A DNA stretch of 64,000 nucleotides from Smallanthus sonchifolius (taxonomy: Eukaryota; Streptophyta; Magnoliopsida; Asterales; Asteraceae), in contig CM042038.1 in NCBI GenBank assembly GCA_023525975.1, forward strand, positions 3,845,272-3,909,271, in the 5' to 3' direction. The notes under the pieces were generated by a model, which searched no databases, was not told the origin of the DNA, and saw only the letters and a list, made by a program, of their open reading frames with translations. The position numbers and the translations under genes are program-made. How positions within the stretch are numbered: position 1 is the stretch's first letter; every line of letters starts with the position of its first letter. This document shows, one piece after another, positions 1 to 11,984 of this stretch.

Positions 1-164
1 TTACCTACAGATAATTTAAAAAGTGTAACTAAAATACTTTTTGCTAATAATTTAATCCGATATCTCTAGTAGGGAAGCAACCTTATCAAGAGGATGTACT
101 TGTCCATATTCTTTTAAAGTTTTAGAATAAAACCCTCTTGGCATTCTCTTTATATCATTGCCCA

Positions 165-170
165 TATAAA
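165..170 (+). promoter_or_regulatory. Candidate TATA box of the MYB gene
   Basis: A TATAAA hexamer lies about 98 nt upstream of the MYB start codon, a plausible distance for a plant core promoter with a short 5' leader. This rests on motif and position only. Confidence 0.4.
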
Positions 171-267
171 ACCTCCACTACTACCCCAATCATTCTAGTC
201 CCCAAACATCACTGCCATCTATAATTTCTCCCACTTTTGTCTATTACTTTCATTCCTTCTTACTTCT

Positions 268-1301
268 ATGAGGGCTTCTAAGAAGATGACTGGTTCTTGC
301 AATGAACAACTTGAACAGCTAAGAAGAGGGCCATGGACACTAGATGAAGACAATCTTCTTATTCATTACATCACTTGTCATGGCGAAGGACGTTGGAATT
401 CACTAGCAAAATCTTCAGGTTACCGAGAAAAACCATTGATGAAAAGATTGCTATGGATCATACTTAATATATGTTTTTTTTACAATTCTCTATCCTTTGT
501 GGTTTTATTTCTGACTGCTGTTTGATTGTTTTATTTATAGGATTGAAGAGAACCGGGAAAAGTTGTAGGCTAAGATGGTTGAATTACCTAAAACCATATG
601 TTAAACATGGAAATCTTACACCACAAGAACAACTCTTGATCCTTGAACTTCATTCCAAGTGGGGTAATAGGTGAGTCTATTATGTATATGTGATCACACA
701 CAAAGAAGTTCTCAAGTTACTATCTTTAAATTCTAAAAAATTATCTTATGTGTTGTGTTCAAGATGGTCCAAAATTGCACAAAACTTGCCTGGAAGAACA
801 GATAACGAGATCAAGAACTACTGGAGAACAAAAGTACAAAAACAAGCTCGTCATCTAAAGATCGACTCTAATAGCAAGATATTTGTTGAAGCACTTAAAC
901 AATTTTGGGTACCAAGATTGCTAGAAAAAGTGGAGCATAGTTCACCATCATCATCATCGACTTCAACATCAACTATGGAAGCTAATCAAAAGAATTTCAA
1001 CCCTCAACCACAAGGCAAAGGAACCTTAACGGAGAACACAAGTTCAAACTCAAACATTTATTCATCAAATTCCAAGAGAATTATGTTTCCATACTTCCCA
1101 GGAAGCCCACTCCAAAACAACGGTTACATTGTGGATAATAATAACTTTGGCGTCATGAGTTTCAACCACTCAAACACGCAAGAATTTCGATCAAGTGACA
1201 TATCAACGTTCGAGTTCCAAATGGCGGAGGTTGATTGGACGAGCAACGACCTAGTAGATGACACCTTTTGGAACATGGATGAATTGTGGCAGTTCAAGTA
1301 A
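268..1301 (+). CDS. R2R3-MYB transcription factor, subgroup-20-like, 3 exons, 272 aa
   Basis: Nuclear DNA-binding transcription factor. Exons are 268-418, 541-670 and 764-1301; all junctions are GT-AG and joining them gives 272 codons plus TAA. The R2 repeat (about residues 18-70) shows the spaced tryptophans and the GLKRTGKSCRLRWLNYL signature; R3 (about 71-121) ends in GRTDNEIKNYWRT. Intron positions are the usual ones for R2R3-MYBs. After the MYB domain comes WVPRL (142-146), matching the W-x-PRL motif of the Arabidopsis MYB2/62/108/112/116 group, and the C-terminus is acidic and aromatic (FWNMDELWQF), a likely activation region. Relatives in that group act in stress, phosphate, hormone and anther responses; the role here is not shown. 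A second ATG at 286 is possible. No coding lesion was seen. Confidence 0.9.
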
Positions 1302-2412
1302 ATTACTTCTATAAAAAAAATATTCACCAGAATATTACATATTATTATATTAGTTATATTATACACCACCATATATAACTTATAATTATTAGGTGGTGTA
1401 GCTAGTGACTATTTTTTTTTTGTTCCTAAGTACTATTGACATGTAGGTAGGAGGTAGGGGGTGGTATTGTTTGTTACCCCAAATGTCAAGTCTTGTGAGG
1501 AAATATGAAAAGGGTAAAGTGATAAGTCTATTATGCCCTCCAATAACTTCAAAAGTTTGAAAACGATATAATGTTAAACGGGAATCATTTTAATTTTACA
1601 TTTCTTTAATGCTCGAGATAGATAGATTGTTGTTAAATATGATATTAACAATGACGTGAACGTCTTTTCTTTCAACTTTAGTATTATCTTATATATACTT
1701 TGGTGATATATTTACTGCAATAGTTGATGTCATGTCACAATATAGGTGTTTTGGTATTTAGATTATAAGGATGAGTATGGTTATGAGTAAAAATCCAACC
1801 TATAACTTATATTTTAGATTATCATATTTTTAGATTATTATATTTTGGTTACTAACGGTTAGCTTTTTTTTCTACCTTTCGGTTAACTGTTTGTTCTGAC
1901 AAGGATTAATTCAAGCTGATCAATGTTAATAAATCAATCAAGTTTCGGATCCAATAAAAAAAGAAAGACTATCATTTATAAAGAAAAAAAGGATCCCCAA
2001 GTTGGGAATAATAAGGTTTAAGGAAAACTCTTATGACTATGACCCATGTTTACAAAAAAAATAAAATAAAAAGTACAAAGGTTGCGTTAATGTAGTGGGA
2101 GTGGTACCCTCTCGCTTATCCACCAATCACAAGATGTCACCTTATTTTGAAGAACTATCCTCTCAAACTACACTCTTAGGTGGGAGTGGTACCCTCCAAC
2201 CCTCTTATTTAAAAAAAATTTAAAACAAATCAAATTAATAAACTAAAACTTTAATTAATTAATTAAAAATACATAATAAATTAAAAGACAATAAATAAAA
2301 AAAGATAATTAATAAAAACAACTTAAAAAGAACACCTAAAAAATTAAAAATCACATGGTTAATCATACGTTGCAACTATTTCTCTTTTCCGTTTCAAGAT
2401 TATTTCCAACAA
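1302..2412. other. Intergenic, no gene seen; short direct repeat
   Basis: AT-rich spacer downstream of the MYB gene. The only structure noted is a motif beginning gtgggagtggtaccctc, present near 2095 and again near 2180. It may be the worn end of the transposon that carried the SANT-like gene to the right. Confidence 0.4.
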
Positions 2413-3670
2413 CTATCCGGTTAGATAGTCGTGCGGTTCCGAAAATATTTTAAATTCTCGGTCCATACGTTCAGATTTGACAGCCTCTCGTTGCTCATTC
2501 ACCAAAGACCGTATGTTGTTGTCTTTTCCCTTTCTTGAATCAACGAATTTATTCATCATATCTTCTCGTATATTCACAAAGCATGTAAGTTGTTCGGCCA
2601 CACTTCCTTTGGTTGACGACTCGGACGACTTCTTTGGTTTCCGTGTTGGTCTTGATGGTGTCGCGTCTTCGTTTAGGTCGGGTGCCCAACTAGTGAAATG
2701 TTCGTCGTTCGAACCCGTGTCCCCCGACTTTCTTTTATGATCGGATTGAGTATCAAACTCCTCACCCATCAAAGATAGACGGATCCATTTGTCATGAACC
2801 CGTACAATCTTCCTACATTTGACTTCGCTAAAAGTTTTTTTATATTTTTTTTGTAGTCACTTAACGTTTTCTTCATTACATTCAAATCGTTGGCCCCACT
2901 AGCACGTAGATGATCCTACAAAGTATTACAAAAACAATATATTAATTTAAAAAAATATTAAAAATAAATCAACGTACAAAAAAATACATACCACTTGAAT
3001 CCAACATCCGTTGAAGTGACACATGATTGTATTCAAAGAAGTCCACTTTGAATTAAGTTGGTGTCTACTTCGGGTGCTTCCTCCAACTAGATTATTGTAA
3101 TGCTCGAGTATCCGCTCCAAAAAATTATCTCGCTTTTAATTGATTTCCGATCGTCGGGTCTTCGAAAATATGACACCAAGCCTTACACAAAGTTTCAGTT
3201 TGTGTGGGAGTCCACGGTTGACGGGGCGCACGGTTTATGAATTTACCTTTTTTGACGGTTTCTTCATCAACTTCAACCACCTCATCTTCTTCTTCGTCAA
3301 CTTCAACCTCCATCTCCTCATCTTCTTTTTCAACTTCATCTTCTTTTTCACCTTCATCTTCTTCCTCATCTTCGATATTTGGATATATATAATTTCTTCG
3401 ATTATGTTCTAAGCTAGGATCCTCGTGAACATTGTAATCGCCACTATCATCAAAGATGGGAAGTGAACGTTCTTCTTGACGGGTGGGTTTACGAAATGGT
3501 AAGTTATGGTATCGAGGTGCAAAAGGATCAAAACTTGCTTGATCTTGTAAGGGATAGGTGTATTGAGGATACGGTTGTTGGGGAAAAACGGGGTATGGAG
3601 TATACGGTTCTTGGCTCGTTGGTTGTTGTCTAGAACCACCTCTCGGTTTAGAAACCTTTTTGGAATCCAT
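2413..3670 (-). pseudogene. Myb/SANT-like (PIF/Harbinger ORF1-type) gene with two frameshifts
   Basis: The first exon (3670 to about 2992) codes for a Pro/Tyr/Gln-rich N-terminus, a long Glu/Asp-rich stretch, then a SANT-like start (RQPWTPTQTETLCKAW). At about 3126-3128 the frame is lost: the frame ending GNQLKAR meets a stop, while the expected continuation (DNFLERILEHYNN) is in another frame. An intron follows (donor near 2991, acceptor near 2918). The second exon begins DHLRASGANDLNVMKK and must shift frame again in the A-runs complementary to 2835-2852 to reach the C-terminal block (residues EFDTQSDHKRKSG onward, ending at 2413). This architecture is common in plants as NAM-associated or 'glutathione S-transferase T3-like' proteins derived from PIF/Harbinger ORF1. 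Both shifts lie at or near homopolymers or junctions, so sequence error is possible for one. Confidence 0.65.
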
Positions 3671-6531
3671 AGTATTTTTACATAAATAATAGAGGAGATG
3701 GTATGTATTTTTTGTGGATTGAGAATATTGGGTTTATGTATTTATAGGGGATAAATTAATTAATTATATTTTTTTTTTTAAATTTTAAACGGCTATATTG
3801 CCGTTCAACGGTAACTATCAACGGCTTCAATTCTCATTTTGAACGGGTACTTATACCCGCTGAAAGAACCCGTTGAAACTTACCCGCCGAACCCGCCTAT
3901 GATGCGGCGGTGTTCCCTACTACCCGCCTACCAATCGCACCCCCAAGTTCTATTCGGCTACTTATACGCATAATCATGACCAAACCATAGAACTCGGTTA
4001 TAGGAAAAACAATAAGTCAATAACCGAACCTTGTTTTCTTACTTGGTTCGGTTATTTCGATTGGACTTTTTTGGATTTTCAGTTATTGTTTGTGTTGGAT
4101 GGACCGAAAGTTTCGTTTCCATTTTTCAATGTTAGTTGGATAGTTTTGCTTTCTTGTATAAGCAAACTTGTAACAATTATTTGAGTTATCAAGAAAACTC
4201 CTCCAATTACTCTCTCTCTATTTTTTTCTTTTTCTGCAATCAACGTGTGATATTAGAGCATCTTTGCTCGATTATGTGATTTCACCTTCATCTTCATCAT
4301 CATAATGCATTCCTTTCTTTGCACCTGAATTCGTTCAAATTCAATGCTTTATTGATTGAGGTTTCTTAAGAACTTGATTTTTTTTCATTCCGTTGTTTCT
4401 TCGCTGTTTTCTAACCCTTTTTCGCAATTCTAGTCGATTGTGACTTCGGATATGAGTGTTTACGTTTTTGGCGAATTGTGTTACGTCGGCTGAAAGTTTC
4501 ATTGAATCGGCCTAAAGTTTTCAGTTCCAACCGGAAGTTTATTTCCTTCCGAAAGTTCAATTATTTAGTTTTATTGAGCTTTTCTGCTCTCATGCACATA
4601 TTAAACAAAACACTCGTTAAAGCTTTTTTTTTGTTATAAAATCTTACAAAAGTTCAAGATCTTAAAAAGAGTTCAAATGAATTGTAACAAGTGGGATTTA
4701 AGAATACAGAAATCAAGGTAAGATGATTACAAAGATTTAAATCGATCACGATCTTGAAAGAAAAGAAATTGAAATCAATCATAATCGAAGAGATAAGTAC
4801 CGAGTGGAAAAGATGGGGATGAAGGTGATGACAGTGACTAAGTGGAAGTTTTAAGGAAGATTTCAAACAATATTCAATGATTGTCACTCCATCCAATATC
4901 TCTTGCCCCATGTTTTATGCTAGTACTAGGTACATGTATTATAACACTTTGTTTTGTACCTAGGGGTCTACCACGTGTTGATGATGTGATTAACACTTTA
5001 AATGTCATAAAGATGTTCATTTAACCCATCACGTTGTGGGTCTAAAATCCTTAACATCAAAAGAAAACAATGCTTTGTGTAGTCATACTCGTAATAATCG
5101 ACACTATATCTTAACAAATGGACACGAAATCAAAATTGAATTCACAAACGTCGAATCGTATTGATTTATCCTAGTTGTGGTTTATGGTGATGTGCAACAG
5201 ACAAACCCGATTCAACCGGAACGAATATAAACTGAAATTTAAAAAAAAATATAAAGCCACAACTATGAGCTGAATTCAAAGGTAAGATAAATAATTAAAC
5301 CATAACTAAAATACCTAGAGAAAGCGAACCGAAATAACCGAACCAACTAAGAAACCGATGGTTTGGTTATGATTTTTTTTATAACCAAATTTAATATTTC
5401 GATTATGGTTATGTGTGCATAAATAACCGATTAATTGAACCGTTATTAAAACCAATCTTTATAATTTTTCATTTTTCTATAAATAATATGTTATATGTCA
5501 AAAAAAATAAGTAATGTATTGGTTTAGCTTATTCTCCTTTATAAATTAAAATGATTATTTAGATTTAAACTTAAGATAAAACTGGATTTATTAATTGAAA
5601 TTATTTTGAATCCATCCACATCCAAAGCACATACCCGTTCTTTTCTAATAACTGAATTAACCGAACCATTTATAAATGAAACCAATCTATTATGAAAATC
5701 TAAGTAACAAGACACTGTTTATAGGTTCAGTTTTAGCTTGCAACCGTACCAAATAAACCGACCCATGCTTAGTGCTAGTAATTCATCTCGATCGGACCAA
5801 GAACCGATTTTTTGCTATAGTTAGATACATGAGCCCGACTGATTACCACAATTAGCGCTAAAGTTGTAGAAAATGTAGGGAAAATTTAAGACGCAATTCC
5901 CTCCAAGGACAGGAAATCTTCACGTATGTCAACTTCAAAACCGTTTTTCTTTATGACCACTAGTGAGAAATGTGAAAATTCAAGGGCTAAAAGTCAAGGA
6001 TGGTTCTCACATCACGTCACCGGTCACTTCCTGAAGCCAAAAAACTAAGGAGTAAACTCTACATACCTCAAAATCAAGTTTAGTACCCTCCAAAAACTAG
6101 GATCAAATCAAATTGAATTTGGTAGACAGCTTGATTGCATGGTGGCTGCTTACTTATGGCTCTGGGAATTCACTAAAATACAAGACACTGGTCCACTACA
6201 TATTTTTCAATTGCAACACACCATTTTGAACATAAACATCACAGTTTTAAAATATTGATGTTATGTACAAAAGTCCAATCCAACACGTTTTAACTAAAAG
6301 ATGAAGTTTTCATTAGTTTATTTTCAGTTGTTTTTTTATTGCTCGTGGCTTTCTTTGAATTCAGGGGTCGCAACGTGAGCAACCTCTCTATTATTTGAGA
6401 TAAGAGAAATGTTTGCCACCATCCTATCCTCCCCAAACCATACAAATAGCTTTTGCTATGAGTGTAATTTTACTTGGTACGTCTATTTGTTTGTTTTTCT
6501 TAGTTTATTTTCTTTTTCAGACAAAATATCT
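3671..6531. other. Gene-poor spacer with degenerate repeat sequence
   Basis: No credible gene. 3780-3950 is richer in GC and contains repeated cccgcc/gaacggg words, probably the other flank of the SANT-bearing element. 3985-4075 and 5300-5800 hold degenerate sequence rich in aaccgaa and ggttcggttat words; the 5310-5520 part resembles 13230-13440. Open frames here are short and have no recognisable domains. Confidence 0.35.
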
Positions 6532-6703
6532 GAGGGTGAGTCTTCGAGCAACTGGTAAGGTTGTTGTTTTGTGACCTTGAGGTCATGACCGGGTTGAGCC
6601 CTTGAAACAGTCTCCTACAGAAAGTGTAAGTTAAGGTTGCGGCCCCTCCCCGGACCCTACGTAAATGTGAGAACTAAGTTAAGTACTACCGGGTACGCTA
6701 GAT
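6532..6703 (+). mobile_element. Au-type tRNA-derived SINE with target-site duplication
   Basis: The order of blocks matches the Au SINE of flowering plants: cgagcaactggtaaggttg (A-box region), ggtcatgaccgggttgagcc (B-box region), then gcggcccctccccggaccc and a tail ending ctaccgggtacgct. The insert is flanked by aaatatct at 6524-6531 and 6705-6712 within longer similar flanks (acaaaatatctga and ataaaatatctca), as expected of a target-site duplication made by LINE machinery. SINEs code for no protein. Confidence 0.75.
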
Positions 6704-9700
6704 AAAATATCTCAAACCAATTATCAAGTTCTATGGGATTCTTATTTTAGAATTAAAAATAATGATTAGTTTAATTAATGAAGTCTTTTAAAACAAGATG
6801 TCAAGTAATTAATATATAAAATCACCAACATACCGGTATGGTGTTTGCCACACAAAAGTGGTGTGGTTTTAAATATTTACAAGTGTAAGATTAGATGGTA
6901 TTTATGTGTAAAAAATTGTTGATAAAAAAATAATAAAAAAAAGAAAGAGTTTATCAAAATAGTATGAGTTCCACCTTCAACGGCCATAGTAGACTTTGAA
7001 TCTTTCATTCTAAAATCAGAAACTCATATAAGTTGCCACTAATATATCTCTTTTAGTAGACTAAATAGTTGGTTTGGTAATTGTTAACTAATGCTTCTTC
7101 TCATGAAAAAAAAAGAAGATAAGTTTTATATATGTTCGTAAACTAAAAAAACGAGTTTACCAACTCTAAAACTAAGGACATGCATCTTCAGATGTTTAGG
7201 AAAGATCCTACTCATATATACTCGCAATCAATAGTACCTTTTGATGTATTATTTCATCCTACCGGCCTTTCTGGTCCTAAATTTTATTTTATTTTCAAAG
7301 TTTTTATCTTTTTTTTAATAGTAATTTGGATCACTGATGGGCCACTGGCCCACCCGATCATCTCCAATAACGTTTTTTTATCTAGTATAAAAAATAAAGA
7401 GCTTATCTCCATTTTTAAAATTTGACGGAGATCAGGTAACCTCTTTTGCAAGACCAAAATCAAGTAATCAACAAACATAGCCTCCACAAAGATTATAGTA
7501 TTAAAGCATAATCTATGGTTCTATATAGTCTCACAATACACAAATAATACGACAAAGTTTCAAATCTACCGTTGTGACGTGTTTATTTTTATCTACATTC
7601 CGTGTAAATTTCATTCAAAACCAAGTCATCAAATTATATTTAACCAAGTTTCGACATGAATTATTTTGACGGGGTGAATACTAATGTCCAAGTCATCGAA
7701 ATCGAGTCTTACAAATTTCAACACCTATGTTGCTGCGCGCGGGTTTCACCACTCATTTAACTAATTTTTATGTGTTTAATAAGAAATAACATTTTAATAA
7801 CTAGATTTTAATAAATTATAAATATGTCTATATTAAAATAAATTGTTAAGTTAGTTGGGCTAGTTAAACCAATCAGTTTTTTAAAAGATTATATAGTTTT
7901 AAACAACAATATTTTACATATAAATACCGTCTAAAATTACACTCGTAAGGATTTAAAGTTATACCATTTTTGTAGTGCTACACTAGATCATAGGTAAAAA
8001 GATTATTTATTAATTGAATATAAACCTTTTGTAATACATGGACCTTCAAAATCAAAAGCAGTACCTTAAACTTAAAGTAGGTCTACAAAGTTTCAGATTT
8101 TTCAACGGGCCTGGAAGTGCTTCGCGGCCCAGCCCAATAAATATATGCTTATTTTTTAATTTTCCAAGTCGGCAAGAATTGGGCCCGACGTATTTACGTT
8201 CCCAAATCCTAGGTTAGGTTAGTGGCTCATGAAAACTTGGACCCCAAGGAATTCTGACAAAAAAAAATGAATGTGTAAAGTTTTACAAAAGAACCCGATA
8301 ATGTAGGGCTAGTTGTAAAGTTGGTTCTAAATTATTAAATTTTGATGTTTTTTTATTCCTTTAGCATCTCTAGTGTATTTTTTTTTGTAAATATAATACA
8401 AATATCAATTACAAAGCCGAATATTCAAACCAATGATAGAAAACGAGTTGCGTTGTTGCAAGAAGATCCATAAATTTTATCTGAAATTATCCAAATTTGA
8501 ATATATAGACCTTTATATACGAGTTTTCGATTTTAAATTCGAATATCAATACTCAAAAGTCATAATATTTAGATACTCTAGAGAAAGAAAAGAAATGTAA
8601 GGTTGAAAGATAAAAATATTTTGTCTAAAAGTTAAAAAAAACTTCGGATAGGTGACAAAGAACATCAAACACTAAAACCAGTGTAAAAGGAAACAAATTA
8701 CAATCAAATCATGTGTCAATCACCGTTCAACACCTTTAAAATTCATAATAGGTGCAATTTAATTAATTTAATGTCTATGGTCTTTTGGCCCGGTGCACGG
8801 TCGGATTCAGATTTTTTGTAACAGGGTGTAAAAAATGGGTCGAGTTAAAACACTCATTGAACAAAAATATGAAAAAACAAAACACTTATAAATAAATTGA
8901 CCAATCAAAGAATAAAACACATTAGTTGTTAACTTAATTTAATTAGTTAGGATTAATACCTAAGATGAAATAACTCTATGAATGTTTAAAATTCAAATAA
9001 AACTAAAAGATTTAAATTGTATATTTATTTGAATTAAAAATGGTGAATGTAAAATTTACAACTTATTTTCAATATTTTTACCATGTTTTTCTCCAAGTGG
9101 CATTATATAATGAGAATACTACCCTCAATTGTTCAAAGTATCACCATTAAAAGACAATAGTGCTCATTTTTTTTAAAGTCAAATTTCTTTAATTCTGTAA
9201 GAGTGAGACTTGAATCCATTAACTATCCACATAAAAAGACAATAGTGCCCATAATTTTTCCAAAATAAGTTAAAACATATATATATATTTTTTCTATTTT
9301 TTAGAAAGAACTTGGGTTGGTTTGGTTACGACTTGCCTTTCCACCCCTCCTAAAACATTGGATTCGCCAATGGCTTGGTGGCATCGGTGATTATCTCCCA
9401 AAAAAATGATGTGAATTTAAATCTTATAAATACATGTTATGTGCTATATTTAATAGTAAAAAGAGAAACTGTTGTTCAAAAAAAGGTGCAATTTAATTAA
9501 TTAAAAATGTATTGTGTAAAAGTTATAGAACTTCATATATTTGGGTAATCCAATAATTGTTTCTGAAATTTCAGATACATATTCTGAATATCGAAATCAG
9601 TAACCAAAATTTTAAATATCTGATTTTTAACACCCTTTGCCAACAAAGTTATAAATACATATTGCAAATTTACAAGTGTACGTTTATAATCACCATAGTC

Positions 9701-10685
9701 ATCACGTAGAAAGTTTATGTTGGAGTGTCACATACTTGTCCATCAAGTTGTAAATGTGTTCATCATGAAATGAACGACCACCATAATGAACAATAGTGCT
9801 ATCGATCTGTGGGTCAAATGACTTGTATTGTCTTACCACGTGACTATGTCAACCTAATAATAATTGATATATGGCCTAATGCCTATGCTTTTGTTTCAAT
9901 CTTATCACGACACAAAATTAAATCTTGGTGAGGGCGTTGGATTAATCGGCAACATATTTAAGGCTTCTTCCCTATGTTGTATAAACTACCAACAAAAGTT
10001 TTAATATCATTCGGTTGTTATAAAATTATCCGTTACAAGTTAAAACTCTCATGAAATAGAATAGTTATGAAATTTGGTTTATAATTGAGTATCGATTCCT
10101 GATCTAATTTTAAGTTGTCATATCTAAACTTGTTTATTAAACATGTTGTGTTCGAGTTGACTTGTTTAAACCGAATAATTAAATTGTTCGTGATCGGGTT
10201 GCCGTTTTTAACCAGTTTAGTTAAGAACATCGACCAATCAACCCATTTAAAATTTTAATGTGTGTATGTTTTACAGATCAACCGATTACGGGTTAAAATC
10301 CGTTAAACCCATTTATTACACGTTTAACCTGTTTACAACTTATATACAATTAATTTACAACTCGTCAACCCTTTTCGAACCCGTAAACTCATTTGACTAC
10401 TTTAGATAAATGGGTCGCACGATCATGCTTGAGTTGCAAAATTTTAAGTGTGTTGAGGTTAGAGTTGATGACTCTAACACCAATAAATCATGTTCGGGTT
10501 AATCAGTTCAATCTACCAACTCTACATAGTTACCAACGCTTTTACTGACAGGCTCGATGGTTCTTGACCGACAGGTAAGTAGACGGTAACGATTGTCACC
10601 AAAAACGACGAAATTAGAAGATTCCCACCCCGGTGACAATTGACATTTGTCAGCCAAACCCATGACAGAATAGACCATCGGTAAT
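6704..10685. other. Intergenic; no gene recognised
   Basis: Long AT-rich stretch with no supported coding region. A block at 7318-7368 (with tttggatcactgatgggcca) recurs in similar form at 14781-14832, so it is a dispersed repeat. A short GC-rich word (gctgcgcgcggg) near 7731 resembles the hairpin ends of some plant transposons but is not enough for a call. 8740-8900 and 9170-9240 contain further fragmentary repeat words. Confidence 0.35.
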
Positions 10686-10948
10686 TAGGGCTGGCATAAC
10701 ATGTCAGACACGAAACGATAAGACACGACATGATAAGACACGAAGACCTGTTGTGTTTAACACGAACACGACACGATAACTAATCGTGTCACTTTTTCAA
10801 AACACAAACACGACATGTTTAGAAACAGGCCATCTGTTAAGGGACATGTTTAGAAACCTGTTTAAAAAGAGAATAAATATAACATATGTAATAAAAGAAA
10901 AAATGTCAAAACTTAATAAAATTTTAAAAACTACCAAAATAACAAAAA

Positions 10949-11704
10949 TTAAACCATCCATGTTTACTATCTTAAATTTATTATAAATGTTCTTAACAGT
11001 TTATTTTATGTAAAACTTAATCATATTGATGTAAACGTACTATTGCTTTTACGCCTTTTAGACAAGCATATCAGTAAACGTACGTTTACACCAATTAGTC
11101 ATTAAAAAACACAATAATTTGCGTCATCTGACGCAAAAGTACTATTACTTTTGTACCATTTGACGCAAATTTTGGCGTTTGTCCTATTGTGATTGGTTTT
11201 TATTGTCATTGTGTGTAACGTTTAAGTGAACTTTAGAACGTCAAAAGATTATTTTAATAATAAACATTTTATTCTTGTAATTTTCCAAAAAAAAATCTTG
11301 TGTTTTCTTAAATCTTTTTTTTTAATAACGAAATTTTATTAAACCGACTAAGAAGAAGCTAGTTGGAAAAGAAACAATGCAATCCACCCATGACATGCTA
11401 CACTTTCTATTCATATTACAAAACCACAAATGTTAAACGCGCAGTTGACGCAAATGTTAAACGCGCAGTTGACGCAAGTTATTATAAAGAAACAACGAAC
11501 ACCCATAATAGTACTTTTGCGTCAGATGACGCAAATTATTGTGTTTTTTAATGACTAATTGGTGTAAACGTACGTTTACTGATATGCTTGTCTAAAAGGC
11601 GTAAAAGCGATAGTACGTTTACATCAATATGATTAAGTTTTACATAAAATAAACTGTTAAGAACATTTATAATAAATTTAAGATAGTAAACATGGATGGT
11701 TTAA
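10949..11704. repeat. Foldback structure: 199-bp inverted arms around a 358-bp centre
   Basis: The left arm (10949-11147) and right arm (11506-11704) are reverse complements with one difference that I can find (attgctt versus attcgctt context near 11044 and 11609). Both outer ends are TTAA, which could be part of the arms or a 4-bp target duplication. The arms contain acgtacgtttac and gcgtcatctgacgcaa, themselves small palindromes. There is no coding capacity. A transcript across it would form a long hairpin. It sits inside the hAT element at 10686-11984. Confidence 0.85.
11428..11475. repeat. Two exact tandem copies of a 24-bp unit
   Basis: The unit starting aaatgttaaacgcgcagt occurs at 11428-11451 and 11452-11475 in the spacer of the foldback structure. 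It contains gttgacgc, related to the tgacgc words in the arms. Confidence 0.9.
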
Positions 11705-11984
11705 CATAATAAATCCAAAATCTTTTTAAAACAAAAACCAATAAATGCGAATTTAATTAATGGAATCGGCCTAAAATCTAGATGAAAATAGGATGTGAAG
11801 GGTTAACATGTCCCTAAAGGGTCTTAACGAGTTAACATGTCTTTAACTTGTTAAGACACGAATTTAACATGTCCCTAACATGTCGACCTGTTTAAGACAC
11901 GAAACCTGTTAAAGTCAAACACGGGACATGTTAATTACGTGTCGTGTCGTGTTAACATGTCCGTGTCAAAAATTGTCAGCCCTA

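Larger units (their letters stand above)
10686..11984. mobile_element. Non-autonomous hAT element, 1299 bp, 8-bp TSD
   Basis: Terminal inverted repeats start TAGGGCTGGCA and end TGTCAGCCCTA. The element is flanked by tcggtaat at 10678-10685 and again at 11985-11992, an exact 8-bp duplication typical of hAT transposons. Both subterminal regions are crowded with gacacga- and acatgt-type words in opposite orientations, typical of hAT transposase binding regions. No transposase is encoded. The centre is occupied by a separate near-perfect inverted repeat (10949-11704). Confidence 0.85.

Noticed and set aside
2080..3945. Full PIF/Harbinger element around the SANT-like gene
   Set aside because: Candidate ends (gtgggagtggtaccc on the left, ccgcctaccaatcgcaccccc region on the right) do not form a convincing inverted repeat with TTA/TAA duplication.
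11363..11551. 62-codon frame in the foldback centre
   Set aside because: Its repeated NVKRAVDA comes from the 24-bp tandem repeat; no sign of a real protein.
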